Of a DNA stretch of 64,000 nt, positions 1 through 9,316 are shown in pieces (position 1 is the stretch's first letter; each line of letters opens with the position of its first letter). Below the pieces are notes generated by a model. The model searched no databases and was not told where the DNA came from. It saw only the letters and a program-made list of their open reading frames with translations. Location: assembly GCF_021568695.1 (NCBI RefSeq), contig NZ_JAKGTI010000001.1, positions 1,550,001 to 1,614,000 on the forward strand, given 5' to 3'. Both the position numbers and the translations under genes were made by a program. The DNA is from Maritalea mediterranea. GTDB lineage: Bacteria > Pseudomonadota > Alphaproteobacteria > Rhizobiales > Devosiaceae.

Positions 1-95
1 ATCCCTCCCCACCCGCCATGTTATCCTTTCTAAAATATTGTTTTATTTCTAGCCGCGCATGTTATCAATTGGATTGTCCTGCGCCTGACGCCCCC

Positions 96-881
96 CTAAA
101 CATTCCGCGCAAACCAGTCGCGCGTCGCTTGGTCGGCGGGAAGCATGGTTTCCAGCCGCAATTCATCCAGCGCAGCGTTTGTGCTGGCGCCGATGGTGGC
201 GGTGAGGGAGAAGAATCGCAGATCTGCGCCCCCCATGCGGATATGAATGGTCAACACCGGTGCGGGATAGTCGGTGATCGGCTTGTCCAGCAGTGTGGCC
301 ACGCCGGGCAAGGTCTTCAACTCGGCCAGAAAATCTGCAGTGCCGGGCTTATTCGGGTGGCGGGCCAGTTCGTAGTGCAACAACCGCATCAGTGTTTGCG
401 CCATTTCATCCCAATTCACCACTGACGCGCGCAACGGGCCGGGCTGCAAAAAGGCGCGCAACAGATTGGGTTTTGGATCCAGCCCGAACAGGGCGAAGAA
501 CCCATCAGCGCCCTTATTTGTTTTTTGCACCTGCCACAAACAATCGATTGAGACAGCCGGGTAGGGGTTGTGACCGTTCAACACATGGTCAATTGATTGT
601 TCTATGGCCTCGCGCTCTTGTGCACTCCATTGCGTGGCATCCGACCGGGCGGTAAAGCCAGCGGCCATCAGCATATTGTCTACTTCCCCTGCAGGCATGT
701 CCAGCGCCACGCCCAATTGGGAAATGGCCTGGCGGCTGGGGCGTGCCCGTCCGGTTTCCAAAAAGCTCAAATGCCGTTGCGACAGGCCCGCTTCGAGCGA
801 GAGGTCAAGCTGGCTGAAGCGGCGACGCTGCCGCCAATCTTTAAGCAGTGAAGAAAAATCAGAACGTGTTTTTTTGGCCAT
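96..881 (-). CDS. XRE-family regulator with MmyB-like ligand-binding domain
   Basis: The 261-residue protein has an N-terminal helix-turn-helix (about residues 10-65, with QLDLSLEAGLSQRHLSFLETG typical of the XRE/HTH_31 group). The longer C-terminal half resembles the MmyB-type ligand-binding domain, with NPYPAVSIDCLWQVQKTN and a final LPADQATRDWF segment. Proteins of this kind are one-component regulators, often sitting beside an oxidoreductase or hydrolase gene they control. It is divergent from the hydrolase gene at 989, and a perfect 8-bp inverted repeat lies in the 107-bp gap, so control of itself and its neighbour is a reasonable inference. The ligand is unknown. Family assignment is firm, target assignment is inferred. 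Confidence 0.88.
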   Translation of the reverse strand: MAKKTRSDFSSLLKDWRQRRRFSQLDLSLEAGLSQRHLSFLETGRARPSRQAISQLGVALDMPAGEVDNMLMAAGFTARSDATQWSAQEREAIEQSIDHVLNGHNPYPAVSIDCLWQVQKTNKGADGFFALFGLDPKPNLLRAFLQPGPLRASVVNWDEMAQTLMRLLHYELARHPNKPGTADFLAELKTLPGVATLLDKPITDYPAPVLTIHIRMGGADLRFFSLTATIGASTNAALDELRLETMLPADQATRDWFARNV

Positions 882-913
882 GGCGACAGCCTATGCCGCA
901 TCGATGCTGAATT

Positions 914-934
914 CAATTACCTTCTTGGTAATTG
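914..934. promoter_or_regulatory. Inverted repeat, putative XRE-regulator operator
   Basis: CAATTACC, 5-nt spacer TTCTT, GGTAATTG: perfect 8-bp arms in the short divergent gap between the XRE/MmyB regulator and the hydrolase. Position and symmetry fit an operator for the adjacent HTH protein; binding is inferred. Confidence 0.55.
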
Positions 935-988
935 TTATGATTACGTCATCATGCCTAGAGTGCGGCCACCTAATGAAAGGAATGGCCA

Positions 989-2392
989 ATGCAAATTGAA
1001 CAAAAAATTCGGGTGATCTTGGGCGGTAATGGCGCCTTTTCGCTGCTGTGCGGCGTGATCATCCTGATCAATCTGGACGGGCTGATCGCCACCATGTTTG
1101 CCACCCAGGCGCCCTGGCAAATGGCACTCTTTTTCTGCCTGGGGCTGGGATTGTTGTTTTATGCGGCGATCCTGTTTGTGCTGGTGAGCAGTCGCACGAT
1201 TACTGTGCCGATTGTTTGGGTATTCATTGGCGCCGATGCCTCCTGGGTGCTGGGCAGCGCACTGATCCTGTTGCTCTGTGCCGGTCAGTTTACGGGGCTG
1301 GGTCTGGCGCTTATTGCGGGGATCGCTCTGATTGTGGGTGGCTTCGGCGTGGCCCAATGGCGGGCGGTGCAGCATATGAAAGCGGGTGCCGGTCCGTTCA
1401 AACTAGGCAAATGGCGCTGGGGCGCCGTTGGGGCGGCGCTGTTGGGATTGAGTTTTTCATTGTTGGCGGGGATCTCTGGCCTAATGGCGGCAACTGAGGA
1501 CATGCCGCCTGCGCCGGGCAAGCTATATGAGGTGAATGGCCAGCGCATCCATATTCACTGCCGCGGTGAAGGCGGTCCCACCATCATCGCAGATATGGGG
1601 GTGACCAATTGGTCATTGCACTGGCAATCAGTCGGCGATCAAATCGCCCAAACCACTCGCTTTTGCGCTTATGACCGTTTTGGATTCGGCTGGAGCGGGT
1701 CGCTACAGTCTGAAATAACGCCGCACATGCTGGTGGATAATCTGCATCAATTACTGGCGCAATCTGGCGAAACGGGGCCGTATATCCTGCTCGGGCATTC
1801 TTTTGGCGGCTATGTGGCGCGGCTTTACCGCGACCAATATCCGGAGCGTGTCGCCGGGCTGGTGCTGGTGGAGGCGGCCCATGAAGAGCAATGGGACCGT
1901 TTTCCTGAAGAGGTTGGACAGGCGACTGCGGCAGCGGTGGAGCTGTTGGGCATGGCCAAAACCATCGCCTATACGGGCGGCTTGCGCTTTATCGATCTGC
2001 CCGCCGCCGATCCGCTGCCCAGTGCCGAACAATTGGCCTTGCAGGATCGGGCCATGCGCAGCCTGCAATTTTATCATAGCGCCGAGGCGCATTTCGCGGC
2101 TGTGCCAGCCCTCGCAGATGCGGTGGCCAATACTGCACCACTTGGCCATACGCCGCTGCTGGTGATCACAGGCGGACGCAGCGCGCAATCCTATTGCGGC
2201 GAACAGTTTGGCGTTGACGTGCCTTGCGACGAAACCCAACGGGTTTGGGATGAATTGCAAGCTGAACTGGCCAGCCTATCAGCGCGATCAATCCACGCCA
2301 TCGCGCCTGAAGCGCGGCATACTATTCAACTGGATGAGCCTGCCTTTGTGGTCGAAGCCATCTGTGGATTTGTGGCGCAAATCAAAGGCTAA
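989..2392 (+). CDS. Membrane-domain/alpha-beta-hydrolase fusion protein
   Basis: The 467-residue protein has two parts. Residues 1 to about 128 hold four hydrophobic segments separated by short loops. Around residue 130 there is a Met followed by a basic stretch, a fifth membrane segment (about 145-165) and then an alpha/beta hydrolase domain. The nucleophile elbow is GHSFGG in the segment ILLGHSFGGYVARLYR; the catalytic His is probably in EARHTIQLDEP. The second half alone looks like a complete signal-anchored periplasmic hydrolase, so the gene appears to fuse a small four-helix membrane protein to it. An AAAGGA ribosome site precedes the ATG at 989. Substrate is unknown; an esterase, lactonase or peptidase role is possible. 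Confidence 0.8.
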   Translation: MQIEQKIRVILGGNGAFSLLCGVIILINLDGLIATMFATQAPWQMALFFCLGLGLLFYAAILFVLVSSRTITVPIVWVFIGADASWVLGSALILLLCAGQFTGLGLALIAGIALIVGGFGVAQWRAVQHMKAGAGPFKLGKWRWGAVGAALLGLSFSLLAGISGLMAATEDMPPAPGKLYEVNGQRIHIHCRGEGGPTIIADMGVTNWSLHWQSVGDQIAQTTRFCAYDRFGFGWSGSLQSEITPHMLVDNLHQLLAQSGETGPYILLGHSFGGYVARLYRDQYPERVAGLVLVEAAHEEQWDRFPEEVGQATAAAVELLGMAKTIAYTGGLRFIDLPAADPLPSAEQLALQDRAMRSLQFYHSAEAHFAAVPALADAVANTAPLGHTPLLVITGGRSAQSYCGEQFGVDVPCDETQRVWDELQAELASLSARSIHAIAPEARHTIQLDEPAFVVEAICGFVAQIKG

Positions 2393-2399
2393 ATAGTTT

Positions 2400-2423
2400 G
2401 GGGTGGGGCGTCAGCTTCACCCC
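2400..2423. terminator. Hairpin at convergent gene ends
   Basis: GGGGTG pairs with CACCCC across a 12-nt loop, in the 24-nt gap between the hydrolase stop and the MerR stop. No clear T-run follows. It is a possible bidirectional terminator. Confidence 0.4.
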
Positions 2424-2830
2424 CGGCGCGCCCGATCATAACTGGCCACCTTCATCAGCCGCTGAAAGGTGGGGCAATGCAAATGATCGGGGTGCGGGCA
2501 ATCGGCCGCATGCAGCAGGCCATCGCGCATGGCCACCAGCCGTTCAATCTTGCGGTCAATCTCATTCGCCTTGTCGCGCAGCTTGTCGCGATCAATCTGT
2601 ACCTGCGGCGCAGCTACATTGCCCGCGCCGAACATGGCCTTGATCTCATCAAGCGAGAACCCAGCATTTTGCCCCAGCGCGATCAGCGATAACCTAATTT
2701 CAGCATCCGCATCAAACAGGCGTTTCAAACCCTTGCGGCCCACGGATTGGATGAGACCGACCTCATCATAATAGCGCAGCTTGGAGGCCGGCAGGCCGGT
2801 CTTTTTCGACAATTGAGCAATATCAATCAT
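2417..2830 (-). CDS. MerR-family transcriptional regulator
   Basis: The 137-residue protein opens with the MerR winged-helix signature (IAQLSKKTGLPASKLRYYDEVGLI), followed by the second helix pair and a coiled-coil dimerisation helix (about residues 80-105). The C-terminus holds a Cys/His cluster, CPHPDHLHCPTF, which could bind a metal or sense redox state. I chose the ATG at 2830 because GAGGT lies 6 nt upstream; an in-frame TTG six codons earlier is less likely. The gene follows the Pr6Pr membrane protein in the same direction, and a long perfect palindrome sits just upstream, consistent with autoregulation. The inducer is unknown. Confidence 0.85.
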   Translation of the reverse strand: MIDIAQLSKKTGLPASKLRYYDEVGLIQSVGRKGLKRLFDADAEIRLSLIALGQNAGFSLDEIKAMFGAGNVAAPQVQIDRDKLRDKANEIDRKIERLVAMRDGLLHAADCPHPDHLHCPTFQRLMKVASYDRARRG

Positions 2831-2840
2831 GGCGTACCTC

Positions 2841-2862
2841 AAATTCAAGTGAACTTGAATTT
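2841..2862. promoter_or_regulatory. Perfect palindrome, putative MerR-type operator
   Basis: Arms AAATTCAAGT and ACTTGAATTT around a 2-nt spacer, immediately upstream of the MerR gene. The core CAAGT-GA-ACTTG resembles SoxR/MerR-class operators, which bend the DNA between -35 and -10. Autoregulation is inferred. Confidence 0.6.
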
Positions 2863-2888
2863 AGCAGTAGGAGCCAGTTGCCGATAGG

Positions 2889-3515
2889 CTAGTTTTGCGC
2901 GGGCAGGTGTTTTTCCAGCGCAATAAACAGGCCATAAAGGAAGGCAATGGCGACAAACAGCAGTGTCGCATTCCAAAGAAAATGCGACCAGCCCAGCACA
3001 TCCAGATTGATAAAGGGATAGGGGTATTCTCCCACAATCAAACCGCGCACCAGCGCCCACACCAAATAGACCAGTGGCACGACCAACATTTTCGACATTT
3101 CGCCCATGTGCGCCGGTTCTATGCGCCGATGCAGCAGCCACCAGGCCAGATAGAGCAGCGGCGTGACATAATGCAGCCCGATATCCGCCACGGCCATCAG
3201 GCCCTCCGGCTGCCATAGCTGGGCCAGTACAAAGTAATAAACCAGCATCACCACAAGGATCAGCACGGCAAACATGGAGCGCACATAGGGCTGGCGAAAC
3301 CAGTTAAGCGCATTTGCCGTTGTGCGAGCGGATACATGCACCAACACAATCCCGATATTGGTAAGGATGGTGAAAAAGCTTAGGAGAAACCAGAGCGCCC
3401 CCAAAAGATTGTCACCTTTGCTGAGGCGCAATTGCAGCGAAATGCCGGATTGTAGCAACAAAAAAGCAATGCCGAGGCTCAGTCCAGCCCACGACAAATA
3501 TTTGGAAATACGCAT
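2889..3515 (-). CDS. Pr6Pr family membrane protein
   Basis: The 208-residue protein is almost entirely hydrophobic, with six likely transmembrane helices. The motif set matches the Pr6Pr (FAR-17a/AIG1-like) family: an early FFTILTNIGIVLVH, a central YVTPLLYLAWWLL, and GEYPYPFINLDVLGW near the C-terminus. Some eukaryotic relatives hydrolyse fatty-acid esters of hydroxy fatty acids, but the bacterial proteins are uncharacterised. It lies upstream of the MerR gene with its own start and may be co-transcribed with it. No link to the photolyase upstream is evident. Confidence 0.75.
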   Translation of the reverse strand: MRISKYLSWAGLSLGIAFLLLQSGISLQLRLSKGDNLLGALWFLLSFFTILTNIGIVLVHVSARTTANALNWFRQPYVRSMFAVLILVVMLVYYFVLAQLWQPEGLMAVADIGLHYVTPLLYLAWWLLHRRIEPAHMGEMSKMLVVPLVYLVWALVRGLIVGEYPYPFINLDVLGWSHFLWNATLLFVAIAFLYGLFIALEKHLPAQN

Positions 3516-3564
3516 AAGAAACTGCCAAAAATAGATTTGGCGAAACTATAGGCGACACAGCCCC

Positions 3565-5091
3565 CTAGTCGTCAAGCGTGCTAAAAAACCGTTGTGCATC
3601 ATGCCGGATCGCCTCGATCTTCTCATCCTTCATGCGGTTCAGCGTGCCATAAGCGTTGTTGAGCCTCGGATTGCCTTTGAGTTGGTCCTTGTTGCGTAAA
3701 AAGAAATCCCAATAGAGATAGTTGAACGGACAAGCCTTGGGGCCGTTCTTCTGGCTGACTTTGTAGCTGCAATTCTCGCAATAATTCGACATGCGTTTGA
3801 TATAGGCACCCCCGGCAGCATAGGGCTTGCTGGCCAGTTCGCCCCCATCGGCGTAAAGGATCATGCCGGTCACATTGGGCAGTTCCACCCATTCGTAAGC
3901 GTCCGCATAAACGATCAAATACCATTCATTGACCTGCTTCGGGTCGAGTCCGGCCAACAAAGCAAAATTGCCCAGCACCATCAATCGCTGGATGTGGTGC
4001 GCATAGGCATTTTGCTTGGTTTCAAGAATGCATTGGCGCAGGCAGTTCATGTGCGTCTCACCGGTCCAGAAGAACCAAGGCAGGTCCCGCGTGGCATTCA
4101 GCGCGTTTTCCTCGGCATAGTCTGGCATTTTTAGCCAATAAATGCCGCGCACATATTCGCGCCAGCCCAGGATTTGCCGAATAAAGCCTTCCACCGCATT
4201 AAGCGGCACATCACCATCATAATAGGCAATCTCGGCCCGTTTTACGACCTCGCGCGGATGCAACAGGCCGCAATTGAGGTAAAAGCTGATATGGCTGTGA
4301 AACATCCATGGCTCGCCTTGCACCATGGCGTCTTGGTAGTCCCCGAACTGACCGAAGCGCTCCGCAAAAAACTTATCCAGCGCATAGAGCGCCTGATCGC
4401 GCGTCACTGCAAAATAAAATGGCTCCAGGTCACCAAAGTGATCATCAAATCGGTCGGCGACCACGTCGAGGCAATCCTTCGTGATGTCGTCAACCTGCCC
4501 GCGATATGGGGCAGGGACATCCATCTCTTTTTCAGGCGGCTTTCGATTGTCCTGATCATAATTCCATTTGCCGCCCTCGGGCTTATCGCCATCCATCAAA
4601 ATGTTGTGGTCTTGCCGCACCTGCCGATAGAAATACTCCATGCGCAGCGATTTGCGGCCCTTGGCCCAATCGGCGAATTCATCCGGTGTGACAAAGAAGC
4701 GGTCATCCTCCCGGATATCGACACTTACGTCGAAACGTGTGGACCACGATTCGATTTCCTGCAGCACCCGATATTCGCCGGGAAAGGTGACCACCAGTTT
4801 TTGTGGCGACAGCCGTTTAATGGCCCGCTCGACCTCGCCGGAAAAGGTGCCGGAATTGTCGGGATCATCCAGCTTGGTGTAAGTGAGGGGCAAACCCTCT
4901 GCTTCCAGCTCTTGCGCAAAGTGCCGCATGGCCGAAAACAAAAAGGCGATCTTCTTTTTGTGATGCTTCACATAGGTGGCTTCTTCCCACACTTCACACA
5001 TCAAAATGTGGTCCTGTGACGGATCAAAGTCTCGCAGGCTGCTCAGGTCGCGGGAGAGCTGATCACCAAGAATCAAAATCAGATTGCGCAT
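3565..5091 (-). CDS. FeS-containing cryptochrome/photolyase (FeS-BCP, PhrB-like)
   Basis: The 508-residue protein belongs to the bacterial FeS photolyase group typified by Agrobacterium PhrB, which repairs (6-4) photoproducts using FAD, a lumazine antenna and a [4Fe-4S] cluster. The N-terminus NLILILGDQLS is characteristic of the antenna domain. The catalytic region has GWREYVRGIYW and the HHIQRLMVLGN stretch. Candidate cluster cysteines are in the MNCLRQC region (about residue 350) and in NYCENCSYK and ACPFNYLYW (about 440-455), which matches the family's four-Cys arrangement. Length is normal. It is divergent from fhs and looks like an independent DNA-repair gene. Confidence 0.92.
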   Translation of the reverse strand: MRNLILILGDQLSRDLSSLRDFDPSQDHILMCEVWEEATYVKHHKKKIAFLFSAMRHFAQELEAEGLPLTYTKLDDPDNSGTFSGEVERAIKRLSPQKLVVTFPGEYRVLQEIESWSTRFDVSVDIREDDRFFVTPDEFADWAKGRKSLRMEYFYRQVRQDHNILMDGDKPEGGKWNYDQDNRKPPEKEMDVPAPYRGQVDDITKDCLDVVADRFDDHFGDLEPFYFAVTRDQALYALDKFFAERFGQFGDYQDAMVQGEPWMFHSHISFYLNCGLLHPREVVKRAEIAYYDGDVPLNAVEGFIRQILGWREYVRGIYWLKMPDYAEENALNATRDLPWFFWTGETHMNCLRQCILETKQNAYAHHIQRLMVLGNFALLAGLDPKQVNEWYLIVYADAYEWVELPNVTGMILYADGGELASKPYAAGGAYIKRMSNYCENCSYKVSQKNGPKACPFNYLYWDFFLRNKDQLKGNPRLNNAYGTLNRMKDEKIEAIRHDAQRFFSTLDD

Positions 5092-5260
5092 AAAAGGTCC
5101 CAGCAGGCGGTGAGAAATTTATTTTACCTTGCGATGTACGCACGACGCCTCGACAAAGATCAACATATCTTCATTGTCCACACACGGCGGCACCGGTCAT
5201 GGGCTGGACAATTACAAAATGAACGCGTTTAATCGCGTCAAAAAATCTGTGGGGACAGAC

Positions 5261-6937
5261 ATGAGTTATAAATCTGATATTGAAATCGCGCGTGCCGCGC
5301 GTAAGCAGCCAATTGCGCAAATTGGCGAGAAGCTTGGCATTCCATCCGAACATCTTTTGCCGTTCGGGCATGATAAAGCCAAAGTTTCACAAGAGTTTAT
5401 CAAATCACAAGCTGACCGCGAAGATGGCAAGCTGATTCTGGTGACTGCCATTAACCCGACCCCGGCAGGGGAAGGCAAAACCACCACAACCGTTGGATTG
5501 GGCGACGGGCTGAACGCCATTGGCAAAAAGGCGGCCATCTGCATCCGCGAACCCTCACTTGGCCCCTGTTTCGGCATGAAGGGCGGCGCTGCGGGCGGCG
5601 GCTACGCCCAGGTGGTGCCAATGGAAGATATCAATCTGCACTTCACCGGCGACTTCCACGCCATCACCTCGGCTCACAATTTGCTATCGGCCATGATCGA
5701 CAATCATGTCTATTGGGGCAATGACGAAGAAATTGATGTGCGCCGCATCACCTGGCGACGCGTGATGGACATGAATGATCGCGCTTTGCGGTCCATCGTC
5801 TCCTCGCTGGGCGGTGTCGCCAATGGTTTCCCGCGTGAGGCCGGTTTCGATATCACCGTAGCCTCAGAAATCATGGCCATTCTTTGCTTGGCTGATGATC
5901 TTGAAGATTTGCAGCGCCGGCTCGGCAATATCATCGTCGCCTATCGCCGTGACCGGACGCCCGTTTACTGCCGTGACATCAAGGCTGATGGTGCCATGAC
6001 CGTGCTGCTGCAGCAGGCGATGCAGCCCAATCTGGTGCAAACTTTGGAAAACAATCCCGCCTTTATCCATGGCGGGCCATTCGCCAACATTGCGCATGGT
6101 TGCAACTCGGTTATCGCCACAAAAACCGCCCTGAAACTTGCCGATTATGTGGTAACCGAAGCCGGATTTGGTGCTGATTTGGGCGCAGAAAAATTCTTCG
6201 ATATCAAATGCCGGAAAGCTGGCTTGTCGCCGGATGCGGTTGTGGTTGTTGCCACCGTACGGGCATTGAAGATGAATGGTGGACTTTCCAAAGATGAACT
6301 AGGCGATGAAAATGTTGAGGCGCTGAAAAAAGGCTGCGTCAATCTCGGTCGTCATTTGGAGAACATCAAAAAGTTCGGCGTGCCCGCCGTCGTCGCCATC
6401 AATCATTTCGTGACCGATAGCGACGCCGAAGTGGATGCCTTGAAAGCCTATGTGGAAGCGCAGGGCGCCAAAGCCATTTTGTGCCAGCATTGGGAGAATG
6501 GATCGGATGGCACGAAGGCGCTGGCCGAACATGTTGTCGAAATGATCGATAGTTTTGACGGCAGCTTCTCACCGCTCTATCCTGATGATGTGAGTTTGGC
6601 GAGCAAAATTGAAATCATCGCTAAAGAGATTTATCGAGCAGACGAAGTGGTGATGGAGAAAAAGATTTTAACGCAGCTGAAGAATTGGGAAAAAGCAGGC
6701 TATGGCAATTTGCCCATTTGCATGGCGAAAACTCAATATTCCTTCACGACCGATCCAAATGAGCGCGGGGCGCCTACTGGCCATTCAATTCCGGTTCGCG
6801 AGGTTCGCTTGTCTGCTGGCGCCGGTTTCGTTGTGATCATTTGCGGGGAAATCATGACCATGCCCGGCTTACCAAAAACCCCATCGGCCGAAGCCATTAA
6901 GTTGGATCCAAGCGGCCGTATTGAAGGATTGTTTTAA
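5261..6937 (+). CDS. fhs: Formate-tetrahydrofolate ligase
   Basis: The 558-residue protein catalyses ATP-dependent formylation of tetrahydrofolate, or the reverse reaction giving formate and ATP during C1 oxidation. The nucleotide-binding segment [20 protein letters not shown], the [22 protein letters not shown] block and the C-terminal [11 protein letters not shown] are family signatures. The start at 5261 ([11 protein letters not shown]) matches the usual family length and has GGGGA upstream; an upstream TTG-initiated extension would add 44 atypical residues. It is the first gene of an operon with pxpB, pxpC, pxpA and folD. With FolD it interconverts formate and methylene-THF, feeding the methyl-THF used by the split MetH operon converging on it. 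Confidence 0.97.
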   Translation: MSYKSDIEIARAARKQPIAQIGEKLGIPSEHLLPFGHDKAKVSQEFIKSQADREDGKLILVTAINPTPAGEGKTTTTVGLGDGLNAIGKKAAICIREPSLGPCFGMKGGAAGGGYAQVVPMEDINLHFTGDFHAITSAHNLLSAMIDNHVYWGNDEEIDVRRITWRRVMDMNDRALRSIVSSLGGVANGFPREAGFDITVASEIMAILCLADDLEDLQRRLGNIIVAYRRDRTPVYCRDIKADGAMTVLLQQAMQPNLVQTLENNPAFIHGGPFANIAHGCNSVIATKTALKLADYVVTEAGFGADLGAEKFFDIKCRKAGLSPDAVVVVATVRALKMNGGLSKDELGDENVEALKKGCVNLGRHLENIKKFGVPAVVAINHFVTDSDAEVDALKAYVEAQGAKAILCQHWENGSDGTKALAEHVVEMIDSFDGSFSPLYPDDVSLASKIEIIAKEIYRADEVVMEKKILTQLKNWEKAGYGNLPICMAKTQYSFTTDPNERGAPTGHSIPVREVRLSAGAGFVVIICGEIMTMPGLPKTPSAEAIKLDPSGRIEGLF

Positions 6938-6943
6938 AGCCTT

Positions 6944-7648
6944 ATGCCGGAACCTGAATTGCCACAAACCCGCGGTCCGCGGGTCAAATTGCAGCCCTTA
7001 GGCGACAAAGCCATCTTGGTGGTGTTCGACCGCGAGTTAAACCTAAAGGCCAACCGACAGGCGATTCAGTTTTCCCAACAAGTGCAGGACAAATTGGCCC
7101 CCCATATTGAGGGGGTCAGCTCCAATTTGCTCTCGTGTTTGGTGCGCTATAATCCGAAAACCATTAGCTTCACTCGGTTGCGACAAGAACTGCAATTGAT
7201 GTTGTCGCGATTTGATTTGGTTGGCGAACGGCCGCCTATGGAAACCTCACCGGTCACGATCAATGTACATTATGGCGGTGAGCAGGGGCCCGACTTTGAG
7301 TCAGTGTGTGCCCAGCTTGAAACGTCGCCGAACGATTTCGTGGCCACGCACACCGCGTCAGTTCTGGATGTACTGGCTTTAGGGTTTTCCCCCGGGTTCA
7401 TCTATCTCGGCCTGCATGAATGCTGGCGAGAATTTCCCCGGCGCACCGCTCTAAAGGAAAATATTCCTGCAGGGTCAGTTTTATTTGCGGCGGGTCAAAC
7501 AGCGATCACCGCCGTGCCGATCCGCACAGGATGGAGCGTGATTGGCCATTGTGATTTGCTCAACTTTGACGTGTCCCGAGATCCTCCTGTGAAGTTGCGA
7601 CCGGGACATAATGTCAAACTGAATGCGGTGGAGGTGACACATGGCTAA
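6944..7648 (+). CDS. pxpB: 5-oxoprolinase subunit PxpB (KipI family)
   Basis: The 234-residue protein matches the KipI/PxpB family, with the conserved block VLDVLALGFSPGFIYLGLHE and the later GWSVIGHCDLLNFD. With PxpC and PxpA it forms the ATP-dependent enzyme that opens 5-oxoproline (pyroglutamate) to glutamate. The start is 6 nt after the fhs stop, and the 3' end overlaps pxpC by 8 nt, so translation is probably coupled. All three subunits are present in the order B-C-A. Bacterial relatives were once called allophanate hydrolase subunits, but PxpABC is now the better reading. Confidence 0.92.
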   Translation: MPEPELPQTRGPRVKLQPLGDKAILVVFDRELNLKANRQAIQFSQQVQDKLAPHIEGVSSNLLSCLVRYNPKTISFTRLRQELQLMLSRFDLVGERPPMETSPVTINVHYGGEQGPDFESVCAQLETSPNDFVATHTASVLDVLALGFSPGFIYLGLHECWREFPRRTALKENIPAGSVLFAAGQTAITAVPIRTGWSVIGHCDLLNFDVSRDPPVKLRPGHNVKLNAVEVTHG

Positions 7649-8543
7649 GTTGACGCTTCAGCGCGTATCACCCCATTCGACAGTGCAGGATGCTGGGCGC
7701 ACAAATGGTCTTCAATATGGATTATCTGCCAGCGGGCCAATGGACCGCCCAGCTTTCGACCAATGCCTGACTTTGCTGGGCGAAGCCGCGGCGACGGGGC
7801 TCGAATTCACATTTTTGGGCCTGAGCTTCACCTATGAAGGGCCAGCAATGGCTATGGCGGGGGCTGGTGGTGAATTTTTGCTCAGCATTAATGGTGCTGC
7901 ACAAAATTGGCCAGTCAAAACCGAGTTGCACGATGGTGATAAGGTGGACATTCAAACCGGCCCAAACGGCATGTATGGGTATGTGCGTTTTGCTGCCGAC
8001 ATTGATGTGCCTCTGCTTCTTGGCAGCAAATCCACAAATCTTGCGGCCCAAATTGGTGGGCTAAGTGGCCGCGCGCTGGCCATCGGCGATGAAATTTCGC
8101 TTAAACAGGGCGCTGTTTTGACCGCGGCACAACATGTGAAGGACCCACCATTGCAGGAGCCTGATCCGGTTGTCACTCTGCGAGTCCTGCCCGGGTTGCA
8201 CGCCGATTTGTTGGGCCCCAATATTTGGCACAACCTGTTTGAGCATGAGTTCCAGATTTCTGCATCGACCGACCGCATGGGCGTTCGTTTGGTGGATGCG
8301 CATGATCGCTTTGCCAGCATGGAAAAGTTGAACCTGATTTCGGACGCGGTGGTGCCAGGGGATGTTCAAATTTTGGGCGATGGCACACCGGTCATCCTGA
8401 TGCGCGACCATCAACCCACGGGGGGATATCCGCGCATCGCAACTTTAATAGATAAAGACCTTGACCGTGCGGCCCAATTGCGGCCAAACACGCGCATAAA
8501 ATTTCAATCAATAAGTCTAGAGAAAGCGCATTATTTATTATGA
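7641..8543 (+). CDS. pxpC: 5-oxoprolinase subunit PxpC (KipA family)
   Basis: The 300-residue protein belongs to the KipA/biotin-dependent carboxyltransferase-like family. It begins with LQRVSPHSTVQDAGRTNGLQ, typical of the family, and contains GPMDRPAFDQ, the DRMGVRL motif and DHQPTGGYPRIATLID near the C-terminus. It is expected to form the PxpB-PxpC heteromer that phosphorylates and processes 5-oxoproline together with PxpA. It overlaps pxpB by 8 nt and pxpA by 4 nt, so equal expression is likely. Length is normal. Confidence 0.92.
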   Translation: MAKLTLQRVSPHSTVQDAGRTNGLQYGLSASGPMDRPAFDQCLTLLGEAAATGLEFTFLGLSFTYEGPAMAMAGAGGEFLLSINGAAQNWPVKTELHDGDKVDIQTGPNGMYGYVRFAADIDVPLLLGSKSTNLAAQIGGLSGRALAIGDEISLKQGAVLTAAQHVKDPPLQEPDPVVTLRVLPGLHADLLGPNIWHNLFEHEFQISASTDRMGVRLVDAHDRFASMEKLNLISDAVVPGDVQILGDGTPVILMRDHQPTGGYPRIATLIDKDLDRAAQLRPNTRIKFQSISLEKAHYLL

Positions 8544-9316
8544 CCCAAACGGCTCCTACCAGCATCGACTTGAATGCGGATTTGGGCGAGGGTGCCGGAA
8601 CCGACCAGGAATTGATGCCGCTGATCTCCAGCGCCAATATTGCCTGCGGCGGTCATGCCGGCGACGAGCAGACCATTCGCGAATCCATTAAACTGGCTCT
8701 TGCCAATAATGTTGCGATTGGTGCTCACCCCGGTTTTGAAGATAAAGAGAATTTTGGTCGCGATCGGCTCGATTTGAGCTTTGAGGAATTGCGCGACCAA
8801 CTGTTGCGGCAACTCGAGCGCTTCCAAATAATCGCCGAGGAAGAGGGCGCCAAGATACGCTATGTGAAAGTGCATGGCGCGCTGGCCAATATGGCCTGCG
8901 AAGATGCAGAAATCGCTGATCGCGTGATGCGTGTCATCAAGGAATTTGATCCTGAAATGCCAGTTTTAGCTCTCGCCAGCACTGAACAGACCATGGCGGC
9001 CATTCGCCACGGTTTGCCCGCCTACGACGAAGCCTATGCGGATCGTGCCTTTACTTTTGAGGGCCACTTGGCGCCGCGTGACATGAAGGGGGCGGTATTG
9101 CACGATATCGACCAAGCGATCGCCCATGTTGAGAATATCGTGCATAAACAAGGCGTTTTGGCCATGGATGGAAGCTATGTGCCGCTCAAGGCTCACTCCA
9201 TTTGCGTGCATGGGGATAGCCCCGATGCGGTAGAGATGGTGCAGGCCATTGTGCACACCCTAAAACAACAAGATATAGAAATACGGTCCTTTTTGGACGT
9301 TCAGGGAGACAATTGA
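8540..9316 (+). CDS. pxpA: 5-oxoprolinase subunit PxpA (LamB/YcsF family)
   Basis: The 258-residue protein has the family signatures [12 protein letters not shown] at the N-terminus, [13 protein letters not shown] (metal and substrate site), [14 protein letters not shown], and [14 protein letters not shown] near the C-terminus. It is the hydrolytic partner of PxpBC. Its ATGA start overlaps the pxpC stop, and its own TGA overlaps the folD ATG by one base. Placing the complete 5-oxoprolinase between fhs and folD is unusual; what links the two activities is not known. Confidence 0.93.
   Translation: MTQTAPTSIDLNADLGEGAGTDQELMPLISSANIACGGHAGDEQTIRESIKLALANNVAIGAHPGFEDKENFGRDRLDLSFEELRDQLLRQLERFQIIAEEEGAKIRYVKVHGALANMACEDAEIADRVMRVIKEFDPEMPVLALASTEQTMAAIRHGLPAYDEAYADRAFTFEGHLAPRDMKGAVLHDIDQAIAHVENIVHKQGVLAMDGSYVPLKAHSICVHGDSPDAVEMVQAIVHTLKQQDIEIRSFLDVQGDN

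Noticed and set aside
4174-5019. 281-codon + strand frame inside the photolyase gene
   Set aside because: Antisense shadow of a fully recognised photolyase.
5129-5260. Upstream TTG-initiated extension of fhs
   Set aside because: Residues are not family-like; ATG 5261 has a ribosome site and gives the normal length.
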